From QQVM01 sp035341855 (GTDB taxonomy: Bacteria > Bacteroidota > Bacteroidia > AKYH767-A > 2013-40CM-41-45), in assembly GCA_035341855.1 (NCBI GenBank), contig DAOQWA010000028.1, positions 1-41,225 of the forward strand: a stretch of 41,225 nt of DNA. The letters are read 5' to 3'. The notes under the pieces are model-generated. The model made no database searches and was not told the DNA's origin. It saw only the letters and a program-made list of their open reading frames with translations. Shown here piece after piece: positions 23,607 through 35,000 of this stretch. Position 1 is the stretch's first letter. The number at the start of each line of letters is the position of its first letter. A program made the position numbers and the translations under genes.

Positions 23607-26084
23607 TTAATCGAAGACTATTTTTCTTGTCTTAGTTTCAAGACCTGCTTTCATCCGAATAAAATAGATCCCCTTCGGCAGTTGTGCGTCCTTCACAGGG
23701 AAATTCATTGTATGCGTCCCCGCAGTTTTTTCAATACCATCGCCAAACTGAATAACCTGTCTACCCGCAAGATCTATTACTTCGAAACTCACCTTTGATG
23801 CTTTGCTCAAATAATATTCTATACTTGCATGCTGTAAAATCGGATTGGGCCAAATTTTGAAATTAGTTCGAGTTGCAACAACTGATTGTCCATCAATCAA
23901 ACCAGTCGGAAATCCGGGTTTAATAATTGTGAATTCATCCCTAATAGCTCCCGAAGAGGTAAGATATTTACAGTTCAGTTGGTTGCCCTTTACATCTATG
24001 ACAAGCGAACCGTAATGATTGACCGTGTATTCATACATAGCATCATGTGGCCAGTCGCTCATAGTAGAACCTGCATAGCCGGAAGTTCCACAAACGACAT
24101 AAACCGTTCCGAAGGAGCCTGTACCATTCTTTACATAAGAATTTGGAAAAGTTCCCGAGCCTGCATCTGTCGTCATGGTTGATACGTTGAAAGTATTCGA
24201 ATTGCCGTAGTGGCCATGCAACATCATCGTTCTTTCATAAGAATGACTATGCCCTGCCAGCACAAGATCAACTTTATAGTTCTCAAGAATGGGAACAATG
24301 TTTGTCCGCATTTGGATCAACTCAGTCTCGGCATCAGAATCATGCGATCCCTTTGAATATGGAGGGTGATGGAAATATACTACAGTAAAAGTTTGTGTAT
24401 TGGCGGAGAGGTCTGCGTGTAGCCAATTAGCCATGTCACCGGTAGCTGAACGGAAATTCGACCCATATGATTCGAGGCACACGAAATGTATATTGGCATA
24501 ATTGAATGAATAATAAGCTTCAGTACCGCTAGGTACGCCGCCTGCTTCTCCATGCATTGGCATGGTGAAATTATCATAGTACGGGCCGGTAAGGTTGTTC
24601 GAATTAGCAGAATGGAGATCGTGATTTCCTGAAGTTGGCCATGTCACCCATTTTTTAAATTGCTTTGGGTACTCATCAAAAACTTTGGTCTGATATTCGG
24701 AATCTGTGCCATCATTATAAGCATTGTCGCCTAGCCAAAGCCACAAATTAGTATGCTTAGTTCCGGTATAAGCTTCATAAGAATCGCGCACCAATCGCTG
24801 AGCCGTACTCGATCTGCCAAAATCACCTATAACCCAAATTCGAACCGAATCAGTTGAGCCGACATGAGGATTTGTGACAAAGTAATTTTCAAGATCGCCT
24901 TGTAATTTTGTTCCCGAAGAGCCTATAGCATAATAATACTTTGTATTCTTATTCAGATTGATGAGTTGGACAACATGTTCGGTAGTTTGCGTCGTGCTCG
25001 TTGTAGATAAATTAAGATGCAAAGGATCAGTACCAAAATCTATTTTAGAATCGCAAGGAATATTTGTTCTCCACCTGATAAATATACTTGACTCTGTAGA
25101 CTGTTGTAAGTATGGTCCCCTTGTTAAAGAAATGGTGTTGCTTAAAGTTTGAAATATTCCTGACTGTGACCAGGCACTTGAATCCCCGGAACAAATCGAG
25201 AGTATCTGGAATTCATACCAGGTTGAAGATATTAATCCGGAAAGTAATTCCGTCAAATTTGTACTGGGAGCTGTGATCCAGTTCCCTGAAAAGCGCACGG
25301 CATATCGAACAACATAACTTGATGCACTCGGAATGGCATTCCATCCTACAGTTGCCTCACTGGAAGTAACTCCGGTACTTGTAAAAAATGAAACATCGGG
25401 AGGATTACAGGCAAGGCTCTGTGTCCTGAATGTTCTCACTCTGCTATATGCTTGTGAAGGATTGCCGGCACACACACATCGCACAACCCATTCGTATTCG
25501 GTATCGGGAATGAGGCCATTGATAACAGCGTTGTGCGTGTTTCCGGGTAGTGTAACCCAGGTATAATTCGTTGTTCCAAGTTCAGCATAACGGACTAAGA
25601 AGCTATCAGCATTGATATATGGATTCCAAAATAATTCTGCTGAATTCTCAGTAATATTTGTGCTATAGTGATCATTGGGAGTAACGCAATAAACTGTTTG
25701 CGCATCAGTAGTAAAAAGTTCAGGGCTGCTTTGATATGCTCCTGACGTTCCATTATTACACCATGTCCTGATCTGCCATGCGTATGTTGTGTTGGGGTAT
25801 AAATTAGTCAGAGTTGTGCTGGTAGCAGTTCCATTGCTAATCGTCTTAAATAAATAGATCGAATCTGTCAGATCATAATAACGAAGCAGAAAACTGTCTG
25901 CAGGTGCAGGTGCCCAGGCTAACTGTGCCGTAGAACTGGAGGTTCCGGCTAATATTAATCCGGATGGTAGTGGACACTGGGCATTAGTAGAAGAATAATA
26001 AACACACATACAGAGACAGACCATTATCCATCCGGCTGGTTTTTTAACTTTCTGTAGATATTTCCCGAAACCCTGAATCATCAA
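23607..26084 (-). CDS. Purple acid phosphatase-like T9SS enzyme with Fn3 repeats (copy 2)
   Basis: An 825-residue secreted metallophosphoesterase. After a signal segment (about 1-36, ...STNAQ) come three Cys-paired Fn3-like repeats (starting CPLPSG, CVTPND, CNPPDV), then a purple-acid-phosphatase N-terminal domain (TRGPYLQQSTESSIFIRW). The calcineurin-like core has metal motifs GDFG, LGDNAYNDG, SGNHD, FHHPPYSKG and GHSHSYER. The final 80 residues are a T9SS tail (IWPNPILQHASIEY ... LPKGIYFIRMKAG). It is a close paralogue of the gene at 26391-28862 and lies next to it, indicating tandem duplication. It probably releases phosphate from organic phosphates at the cell surface, by family inference. 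Its stop codon abuts the molybdoenzyme stop with no gap. Confidence 0.93.
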   Translation of the reverse strand: MMIQGFGKYLQKVKKPAGWIMVCLCMCVYYSSTNAQCPLPSGLILAGTSSSTAQLAWAPAPADSFLLRYYDLTDSIYLFKTISNGTATSTTLTNLYPNTTYAWQIRTWCNNGTSGAYQSSPELFTTDAQTVYCVTPNDHYSTNITENSAELFWNPYINADSFLVRYAELGTTNYTWVTLPGNTHNAVINGLIPDTEYEWVVRCVCAGNPSQAYSRVRTFRTQSLACNPPDVSFFTSTGVTSSEATVGWNAIPSASSYVVRYAVRFSGNWITAPSTNLTELLSGLISSTWYEFQILSICSGDSSAWSQSGIFQTLSNTISLTRGPYLQQSTESSIFIRWRTNIPCDSKIDFGTDPLHLNLSTTSTTQTTEHVVQLINLNKNTKYYYAIGSSGTKLQGDLENYFVTNPHVGSTDSVRIWVIGDFGRSSTAQRLVRDSYEAYTGTKHTNLWLWLGDNAYNDGTDSEYQTKVFDEYPKQFKKWVTWPTSGNHDLHSANSNNLTGPYYDNFTMPMHGEAGGVPSGTEAYYSFNYANIHFVCLESYGSNFRSATGDMANWLHADLSANTQTFTVVYFHHPPYSKGSHDSDAETELIQMRTNIVPILENYKVDLVLAGHSHSYERTMMLHGHYGNSNTFNVSTMTTDAGSGTFPNSYVKNGTGSFGTVYVVCGTSGYAGSTMSDWPHDAMYEYTVNHYGSLVIDVKGNQLNCKYLTSSGAIRDEFTIIKPGFPTGLIDGQSVVATRTNFKIWPNPILQHASIEYYLSKASKVSFEVIDLAGRQVIQFGDGIEKTAGTHTMNFPVKDAQLPKGIYFIRMKAGLETKTRKIVFD

Positions 26085-26108
26085 TTAAAAAATATGCTTT
26101 CGAATTTA

Positions 26109-26116
26109 CAAAACTA
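26109..26116 (-). promoter_or_regulatory. Candidate -7 box for the second phosphatase gene
   Basis: On the minus strand this reads TAGTTTTG, an exact TAnnTTTG match. It gives a leader of about 18 bases before the ATG at 26084. A TTG lies only 14 bases upstream, too close for the usual -33 position. Confidence 0.45.
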
Positions 26117-26279
26117 AAGCCTCGATAATTCAATCTTATCCCTTAGAACAAAAACTTCATTTTAAATCCTAAAAATGAAAAATTACCGGGTAATAAAATT
26201 CTATTCTAACCTTATAAAATTTACACCAAGATAGTGATCCCCGCGTTATATGTCAAGTGTATGAATCAGGATCAATAAA

Positions 26280-26305
26280 GCTAAAAAAGTGACAAATTTT
26301 TTAGC
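26280..26305. repeat. Perfect inverted repeat between the two phosphatase genes
   Basis: GCTAAAAAA and TTTTTTAGC flank an 8-base spacer in the 306-base gap between the paralogous phosphatase genes. On the minus strand it reads as a weak AT-rich hairpin downstream of the first copy and could be a second terminator. The rest of the gap holds a promoter box (26109-26116) and no credible gene. Confidence 0.5.
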
Positions 26306-26342
26306 ATTTCAAGAGATGATAATTTTAATGTTGATCATTAGA

Positions 26343-26369
26343 AAGCCCTAAAAAATAATTTTAGGGCTT
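26343..26369 (-). terminator. Hairpin terminator-like element after the first phosphatase gene
   Basis: An 11-base perfect stem (AAGCCCTAAAA / TTTTAGGGCTT) with a 5-base loop lies 21 bases past the stop codon of the gene ending at 26391. The following minus-strand sequence is only partly T-rich, so it is a fair but not ideal intrinsic terminator. Confidence 0.7.
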
Positions 26370-26390
26370 GTAATGAAGTGTTTTTAATGC

Positions 26391-28862
26391 TTATTGTACG
26401 ATAAATCTGCTGCTTTGATTTTCATCACCGTCAAATAAGCGAATAAGGTATATTCCCTTTGGAAGATTTGCATCGTGCACCGGGAAGTTCATCGCATTTT
26501 CTCCTTCAGATTGTTCAAATTCACCCAGGCTGAATACGACCCTACCCATAAGGTCCGTTACATCGACCTTTACCTTGGCCGCCTTTTTCAAATTATATGA
26601 AATAGTAGCATCATCTGTGACAGGATTTGGAAATACCAATAATGAACTGGCGATTGGAACAGCCTGATTAAAAATGTCTGCTTCATTACGTGCCATTCTG
26701 AGTGATGATTGCTTACGAATTGTAAACTGATCCCAAATCGATCCTGAAGAAGTTAAAAATTTTGCATCCAGCTGATCACCATCTACATCAATAACCATAG
26801 ATCCATAGTTATCAACACTTGATGCATACATAGCATTATGTGGCCATCCGGATGTGGTTCCCCCTCTTGTGCCTGATACACCGCAAACTGCATAAACTGT
26901 CCCATAATAATTAGGTCCGGTCTTAACATACTCTGCCGGTGCAATTCCACTTCCTGAATTCACTGCCATTGTAGATGCTGAGAAGGTTGACTCAATACCG
27001 TAATGTCCACGGATCATCATAGACCTTTCATATGAATGGCTATGACCGGAAAGAACCAGATCAACATCGTAACTTTCCAGAAGCGGAATAATATTAGTAC
27101 GCATTCCAACCATCTCACTGGAATTATCCGAATCATGTGAACCTTTTGAATAGGGAGGGTGATGGAAGTATACCACCGTCCATCTTTGCGTATTTGCAGC
27201 AAGGTCGTTTCGTATCCATGTCGCCATGGCCCCGGACGTAGAACGGAATGCTGCATCATTTGATTCAAGACAAACGAAATGAATATTGGCATAATCAAAT
27301 GAATAATATGCTTCTGTTCCACTTGGAATACCTCCGGCTTCAGCATTTTTAGGCATCGTGAAATTATCAAAATAAGGTCCGGTCTGACTGGCGGCATTCG
27401 CAGTATGCAAATCGTGATTTCCTGAAGTAGGCCAACTTACGATCTGCTTGAACTGGTTTGGATAAACGTCAAATACTTTTGTTTGATATTCCGAATCAGT
27501 CCCATCATTATATGCATTGTCACCTAACCACAACCAAACATTTGTATGTGTTGACCCGGTATAATTAGAGTAGGAATCCCGCACCGCCCTTTGAGCGGAA
27601 GTTCCATGACCAAAATCTCCAATTACCCATATTCTTGTCGGGCTTGTTGTACCCGGTATAGGATGAGTAACAAAGAAGTTATCCGAATTAGCCTGGAGTA
27701 CAGTAGTTGACGATCCTACAGAATAATAATATTTTGTATTTGGAGAAAGTCCGACAAGTTCAACTTCATGTTCAGTTTTTTGGGTGGAATTTGTAGTTGT
27801 AAAATTTAAATTCAATGGGCTTGTTCCATACCTGACTCTGGAATCACTGGCGACATTCGATCTCCAGCGAATAACAATGCTCTTATGCGTAGCTAACTGA
27901 ATGTATGGTCCGCGTGTTAAAGCAAGAGTTCCGTTAAGTGTGGTGAATATTCCTGAAGAGGACCATGTACCGGATCCTGATGCGCAGTTGGTCTGAACCT
28001 GAAATTCATATGTTGTTAAAGGAAGAAGACCGGTTAATGTTTTGGTAACTGATGAACTTGGAACTGTGATCCAATTGCCTGAATACCGTACTGCATATCT
28101 CACATTGTAACTAAGAGCTGCACTCACCCCTCTCCAACCAACAGTTGCAGAGTTAGGCGCGATCCCTGTGGAAGTAAAATAATTTGGATCAGCGATACCA
28201 CATGTTGTAGAAAGAGTAGTAAAATTATTGAGAACACTGTATCCCTGAATAGGGGCGCTCACACAAATACAACGTACCCACCAATCGTAGGTAGTATTCG
28301 GGAGCAGGTTGTTAATTGTAACAGACTTTTGCGAGCCGGGCATTTTAACCCACACATAGTTTGTTGTGTTCTTTACAGCATACCTGACCATAAATGTATC
28401 GGCATCAACCAAAGGATTCCAGGATAAGGTAACCGAATTGGGAGTGATACCGGAAGAAACTGTTTTGTTTGGTACCACACAAAATGCCGGAGAGTTTAAT
28501 GTTGTGAATACTTTGGGTACTCCCTGATATCCACCTGGTGCACCACCATTACAATAAGTATGCACTTGCCAGTAATAAGTTGTGTTTGGATACAAACCTG
28601 TGATCACGACAGTGTTTGCCGTACCCGGAGTTACCATCTTATAATAATAAAGGGGTACACCGCTTTCATAATAACGTACTAAAAAACTGTCCGATACTGT
28701 CGAATTCCAACTAAACCTTGCACTGGTATTGGTAATGCTGGTAGTAACTAATCCACCGGGTAAAGCACACTGAGAATATGCTGAATTTGAAGCAGCAAAA
28801 AGTATGGAGATAAAAAAGAGGCTGATGAGCCTCAGGTTTGTTAATCGAATAGCTTTGGTCAT
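26391..28862 (-). CDS. Purple acid phosphatase-like T9SS enzyme with Fn3 repeats (copy 1)
   Basis: An 823-residue secreted metallophosphoesterase, paralogue of the adjacent downstream gene. I start it at the ATG at 28862, which opens a clean signal peptide (ending NSAYSQ); an extension to 28988 adds an unlikely leader. Layout: three Fn3-like repeats (CALPGG, CVVPNK, CGIADP), purple-acid-phosphatase N-domain (TRGPYIQLATHKSIVIRW), calcineurin-like core with GDFGHG, LGDNAYNDG, SGNHD, FHHPPYSKG and GHSHSYER, and a T9SS tail (VFPNPVTDDATISY ... LPKGIYLIRLFDG). All metal-binding motifs are intact, so activity is expected. It lies 140 bases after the alpha-2-macroglobulin gene on the same strand and is followed by a hairpin. 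Confidence 0.93.
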   Translation of the reverse strand: MTKAIRLTNLRLISLFFISILFAASNSAYSQCALPGGLVTTSITNTSARFSWNSTVSDSFLVRYYESGVPLYYYKMVTPGTANTVVITGLYPNTTYYWQVHTYCNGGAPGGYQGVPKVFTTLNSPAFCVVPNKTVSSGITPNSVTLSWNPLVDADTFMVRYAVKNTTNYVWVKMPGSQKSVTINNLLPNTTYDWWVRCICVSAPIQGYSVLNNFTTLSTTCGIADPNYFTSTGIAPNSATVGWRGVSAALSYNVRYAVRYSGNWITVPSSSVTKTLTGLLPLTTYEFQVQTNCASGSGTWSSSGIFTTLNGTLALTRGPYIQLATHKSIVIRWRSNVASDSRVRYGTSPLNLNFTTTNSTQKTEHEVELVGLSPNTKYYYSVGSSTTVLQANSDNFFVTHPIPGTTSPTRIWVIGDFGHGTSAQRAVRDSYSNYTGSTHTNVWLWLGDNAYNDGTDSEYQTKVFDVYPNQFKQIVSWPTSGNHDLHTANAASQTGPYFDNFTMPKNAEAGGIPSGTEAYYSFDYANIHFVCLESNDAAFRSTSGAMATWIRNDLAANTQRWTVVYFHHPPYSKGSHDSDNSSEMVGMRTNIIPLLESYDVDLVLSGHSHSYERSMMIRGHYGIESTFSASTMAVNSGSGIAPAEYVKTGPNYYGTVYAVCGVSGTRGGTTSGWPHNAMYASSVDNYGSMVIDVDGDQLDAKFLTSSGSIWDQFTIRKQSSLRMARNEADIFNQAVPIASSLLVFPNPVTDDATISYNLKKAAKVKVDVTDLMGRVVFSLGEFEQSEGENAMNFPVHDANLPKGIYLIRLFDGDENQSSRFIVQ

Positions 28863-29002
28863 GTGGTCAATAAATAAACGTTTCGCAGTCTTTGTAAACA
28901 CTAATTTACATAAAAACCCACAACTGGCAAGGCTTTTCAGCGATAAATCAGGATATTCATAATGACTCCAATAAGCATCCCAATTCAACCACTTTTATCG
29001 GT

Positions 29003-32000
29003 TCATTCGCGGAGAATTTGGAGCCTTTCACCAAATGAATGCGAAGAAAATTCAGGAGCATACATGTTTTGAATTGTAGTAATTCCACCTGAAAAATCGC
29101 CTTCATTAAAGGCCCGTAAACTATATTCAAAAACATATTCTCCTCTTGGCAGGTATGAAATGAAAAAGTTTGTTGCTACATCACCGGTGCTTTCATAATA
29201 CCCAAAGCCGTCCTGCCATTTATATCCTGATATGACATTCAAAGGTTCAAGACCGGCTGCGCGAAGATCTTTAAGATGGAGATACTCCATGTCCCGATCT
29301 GTTTTTAAAGTAATACGAATGATCAGCTTGTCACCAACTTTAACAGTTGTGCCCGGAATTATTTTTTCAATGAGCGGACCGGTTGGACTATTTCTTTGAA
29401 CGAATGAGTTCTTTGTCAATCTTAGTCCATTCGTTTCTGCATTTGTGATCTTGTCAAGGTCTTCAAAATACTGCCAATATAAAGCACCCCATGAAATTTG
29501 TGGAGACTGAATTGTACTATCACTACCATAACTAGTACTGATTGGTGATAAGCTGATCGATCCCATTTCCTTTTCTATTTCATTCCCTGACCATGTAACA
29601 CTAAAATGTCCGCTGCCTGCTTCTCTATCCGGAGCACTTTCATCCGTGTGAATAATTTTATTTCCGATAGAAATACGAGTGACATTATTTTCTCCGATCC
29701 AATTCGATGCTCTAAGCATTAAAGCGTAACATGCCGCAACGGTGCCCTTTGTGGTCTTCCAGTTATTTACTTGCTTTTTTCTAAGTAACCAGATCTTCAT
29801 TTCTTCAACGGACCTGCGATCATCGACCACCTCCATAAAAGCTTCGATCAACATAGCCTGCGTTTCTATTGCTGCATCAGTCCAATAGTAACCACCATTA
29901 TTGTTCTTCCAGTACATCCCCATCTCATCGGATCGGAGGGCATTGTCTTTGAGTGAATTTATTATGTCTATGGCAACAGACTGCTTTCCATTTCTATTCA
30001 ATGTTATAGCTAACATAGACTGCATATACAAATTATACTTCAGCCAACTCTTCTCTGCACGCTCCATAAAATAATTAAATTCTTTTTCTGACGGAATAGG
30101 TTTGCTATTAACAAAATCGAAACTCCTCATATATAAATATTGTATCTGTAATGTCGAAGGAACATGATCTTTCAATACAGCTTTCATCCTTATCAGCTCA
30201 GCATAATCATTCGCAATTTGATTATCAAGATACTTTAATGATTTTTCGATCATTCTGTCAATCTTAGACATATCTGTTTGTTCCAATACATTCAAATGTT
30301 TCAATTGTAATAGCCCGATGACTATATGCTGTGTTATGTATCTATTATCCGGCATGCCTTCAAACCAGGGCCAGGCACCATTAGCAATTTGTTGCTTTTC
30401 AAGTTTAGAAAGAGCAGCAGACTGTTCGTTACTCATTCTGTTCAGGTCAAAGAGCAAGCCGAGTCTTTCTTTCTGTTCTTTTTCACTCTTAGCTTCAAGA
30501 ACCCACGGTGTTTCTGCCAGTACGATAGATTTTAAATCCTGATCCTTTTCCAGATTTGAAAGAAAGCTTTCAGGGCTAAGAGATTTCCATTGTGAAAAGA
30601 TCTCTTTGATTCGGGGAGAAGAATTAGCAATATGCGTTGCCAGGCTGTTCGCATAATATCGTGAAAATACTTGCTCAGAACATTGATAAGGATACTCCAT
30701 TAAATACGGGATAGCCTGCACTACGGACCAAACCGGATTTGATGTATATTCTAATTTTAGCCTATGGTGTTTCAGGCTTGTCGATTTATTCTCTACAAGC
30801 TTAGTAAGTTTATAATTCCGTGTTTCTTTGCCACGAGTCCATATTGGTAATGATTCCGTAACGAGTTGTCTGTTAGTTAATACAGGCAATAAATGTTCTT
30901 CACCATCAGAATAAGTTCCACTCGAAGCAATCATTCGAATCACTACAGCAGAAACATTCTCAGGAACTATCACTCTCCAGGAAACATTTGCACTTTTCTC
31001 TTTACTGACAGAAACAACCTTTTTTGATTCGAAATTACTGAAGGTTGAATCCATAGATTTCAAACTAATGGCATCAGACAATGACAGGGTAACTGAAATT
31101 TGAAGTTCAGTTGAGACCAATGAATTAATTTTTGCAGACAACCATAAAGTATCACCCGCTCTTAAAAATCTTGGGAGATTAGGCGTGAGCATCAACTCTT
31201 TTTGAGTGAGGACTTCTTTTTCATCAAATACATATTCCATCTCCTTGCTATGGCCAAACAGTTGGAGCTTCCAACGAGTTAATGCTTCAGGTGTAGAAAA
31301 TGAAATTGTATGCGTGCTATCCTTCCCTGTATAAATCCTCGGTAGAAAGAATGCAGTTTCTTGCAAATTCTTTCGGATAACAGCTGGTGGAGGGAGTGTC
31401 TTTAGTAATTCATCCTTGCTACCAATCATGTCTACAGATTCCATTTTAGCATTCATATCTACGGAATTCTTTAAACTCAAACCGTCCATTTCAGCCGGTG
31501 GGCTGGCCATGGACAAAGATTCTACGGTAACTCCTCTGGTAGATCCCGCGTTTAAATAGCTGTAACCAAAATCAAAATTATATCCAAACCAGTTTAATCG
31601 ATCATATACTCTGGGAGAAATATATTTTATGTCGCTATTCACATTAGAATAAGACGTTGAATAAGTTAGATCGAAACCATGAGTATTCATCCTTGAATAA
31701 TGACCATAGCCAGGGAAAAAAGATGTTTTCCATTTATGGTCCAGAAAAACATCTAATGAGGCATCATACATAGACGCTAATAATTCTGCAGCTACAATTT
31801 TACCGGTATGATCCTTAATTTTTAGTTTCCACTCTTCTTTCTTTCCCGGTTCAAGTGTTGATCGAAAACTTTGGTACTCAATTCTCAGGTCTTTAGTCTT
31901 CCAGGGAACTTTAAATAATATCTGATCCTGATAAACTCTGGATTCTTTTACCATATTGATCCTCATAGAGAAATTCCCTCTATAGTCTTCCTTCACGGGG

Positions 32001-35000
32001 ATCTCGATGACTTTTTGCTCCTTGTTTAGCCTGATCCACTCACTTTTAACTACTTCATTTCGTACAAGAGTTTCAAGCAAAAAGTAAGCATTGGAAGATG
32101 CAGTGCCTAAAACTAATTTATTAAGCATCCCGGGATCCGCATTGTCTTTTATTATTTGAGTATAATAAAACTGATTTCCTGATACTGTATTAGATGAATG
32201 ATCAAGAACATCGAAGTAGTGAATCAGTTTCATTTCTTTACCGTAGGAATCTTTTGCTGATCCTTCCATCAGATAAAATCCCTGCTCTAATTTTTGCGGA
32301 TCCAGTCTGATGATTGAATCTATTCCGGTATTAATTTCAGTTGTCCATACATTCTTCTCTCTCTTCCACTCTAAAAAATTATCTTCCTTATCAAAAACAT
32401 CAAAAGGAAATTTTCTTATATATTCTTCCTTCGAATAAAGATGTTTGTCAGCACGATTCCATAAACGAGTTTTTAGTAATCGCTCAGGCTCCGCAATTTT
32501 ATATACATTTAAAATAACTTTTGCAGGAACCGTTTTCCCGGAAAGATTAGCGGCTATTATTTTGGAGGTGGCTTTACTATCTGTATAGATGACTTTTGGC
32601 ATATCAGTACTCAACTCCATAGATGTATAACCTACACGCAGCATAGTGTTGCCGCTTCTTGTTTCAGAGTTGATATCTGTGACGTCTGCTGAAATTGTGA
32701 AATTAAATGTCGGTTGATAAATTTCTTCAATGCTTTCATCTGCCTGTGCAATGAATGAAAATGAAAATTTCCCGTCTGAGTCGGTGATCATCTCCGAACT
32801 GAGAATCTCTTGCTCATTGGCGCTTTGGGGAATAGACCTATACCAATAACACCAGGGCGGATAAATAGCTTCCCGTCTGACATAATATTTCACAAGCGCA
32901 GCATCTACAGGAACCCCTGCATAAGTTTCGGCATATCCTTTTACATTGATGCTCTCACCCAGTTTATACTCACCTTCAACAGGCTCAAACACAACTTCGA
33001 AACGGGGTCGCTTATACTCTTCTACATTTATACCTGTTGATCCACTTGTATTCTGAATACTCATTCTGCCTGTCAAAACATTCTCTGGTGCAGTAAACAC
33101 TCCTTCAACTGTTCCGAATTCATTGCTCTTTAATTTTTGTTCAGAAATAAGCTGACCGTTTACATCTAAGAATTGAATTGTTGTTTGCTGATTGCTGTGG
33201 ATCTTAGGTTGTCCATTCTCAACAGTAAGAAGCAAGGCTTTGAAATAAATCAGCTGACCAGGTCGATATATTGAGCGATCAGTAAAAAAAACAGTCCTTT
33301 CAGTTACAAGGCTATTTCTTTGTCCGGGATTATATTGATAAAAACTCTCTTGTAGAAAATTAATATCTGTAGCGTATTTAATTTTAACTGAAAAATTTCG
33401 CCCTTGTTCCTTTGCAGGAAAAATGATAAATCGCCCATCTTTATCACTCTGATAGTTCCCTACAATAGAAGTATCATATTTACTTGTTGCTCTGTTAAAT
33501 GTATTTGTTGTCACTTCAGCAGAAACCCCCTTGATCGGTTTGCCACTAACACGGTCGAGAACGTAAAGCTCATATTCACCCTTGGCTTTAGTATTGCTCA
33601 ACAAACTCAAATCACTCACGCGAAATGAATTAAAAGCAAAGTTTCCTTCGTCTTGAACATATTTATCATGATCTGCTACGAGCAATATGTACTTCCCAAA
33701 ATCCAAGCCCGGTATTGCTGTCTCCACACTGTGAACTTGCATGTCCGGATCTTGTGGCAGCTCAACCGACCATTCTTTGATGGCCGGAAGTTTAAACAGT
33801 TCCCGGATCACTAAATCATTATGTCCACGGCCGCCGGAAAAAATATCATTCCGATCGTTGATTAGACGAAAATATAGTTTCTGAATATTCTTATACTGTA
33901 CAAGACTAAGAAACTCTTTCCCCATAGCATTTACCTGCTCAGTAAAGAATACCAGGGAAGGTCGCATTATCTGTTGTTTGAGATTCATTGCCATCATTGC
34001 GCCCCGCGATCCCGGATAAGATGTCAAAATAGTATCACAATATTTTATGGCATTAACTAGTTCCCATTTATTTGCTTCTGACTCTTCAGGATTGTAAGTG
34101 TTTCCCTTCTGTTCATGTAAAGATGCAATCTTGAACAAAACCTCCGCGCTTAGCCGGTGATTTCTGAATTTATTGAAAAGCGAATACAAAGACTTCTCAT
34201 AAAGTGAATCCTTCTGAGAAATATTAATAGCCCCTCTTATGAAATCCATCCTCTTCAAATCAGCATCGATCAATGCTCCGGGATCTGCGTCTGCTTTATG
34301 AAAAGCTAAAATGTCTTTAAAAAGAAGACAGGCGCGATACTTGAAATCAGTCGTATCGACCGAAGAAATATCCATCTTCAAAAAAACATCCAGGTCAGCA
34401 ATGAATGATTCATCCTTTATCCGGAACTTTTCAGCAGGTGCTGTGAGCCCGCTTTCTGAATTAGCATAAAAGTCAAGAACTCGATGAGCTAAAAAATCAT
34501 ACAATGTAGGGCGCAACTCTCTTGAACTTAAAGAATCTTCATTAAGCAGAATCTCATCAATATTACCAATCGCCATTGCTTTACTCTCTTCGCTTTGTTC
34601 AAGAGATTTAGAGAAATGCTTCATAGATTCATTTACGATCTTTCTCATGTCCCATGTAGCCGGATTGCTCTCTTGTATACCGACAGTTTCGGACCGGTCA
34701 AAAAAACGATATCTGTTTTGCTGATAATACATCCAATAAATTTCAGCGAGCATCGAATGTAAAAGCTGGCGCTCCGGAAACTTTGCAAACTCAATCTCCT
34801 CATTAAGATCATGCATGTTCCTTAACAATGCATCTTCTTCCACGAATGCTTGAAATTTCAACCGATGCATCATGGCTTTTACAAGCATTGATGTATTCTT
34901 ATCAGCCTTAGCAGTATTAAAAATTTCTTTTGATAATTCAAGTGCTGAACGATGAAGTCCTTTTTGTTCCAGAGAATCCACTTTAGTCCAAAATTGTACG

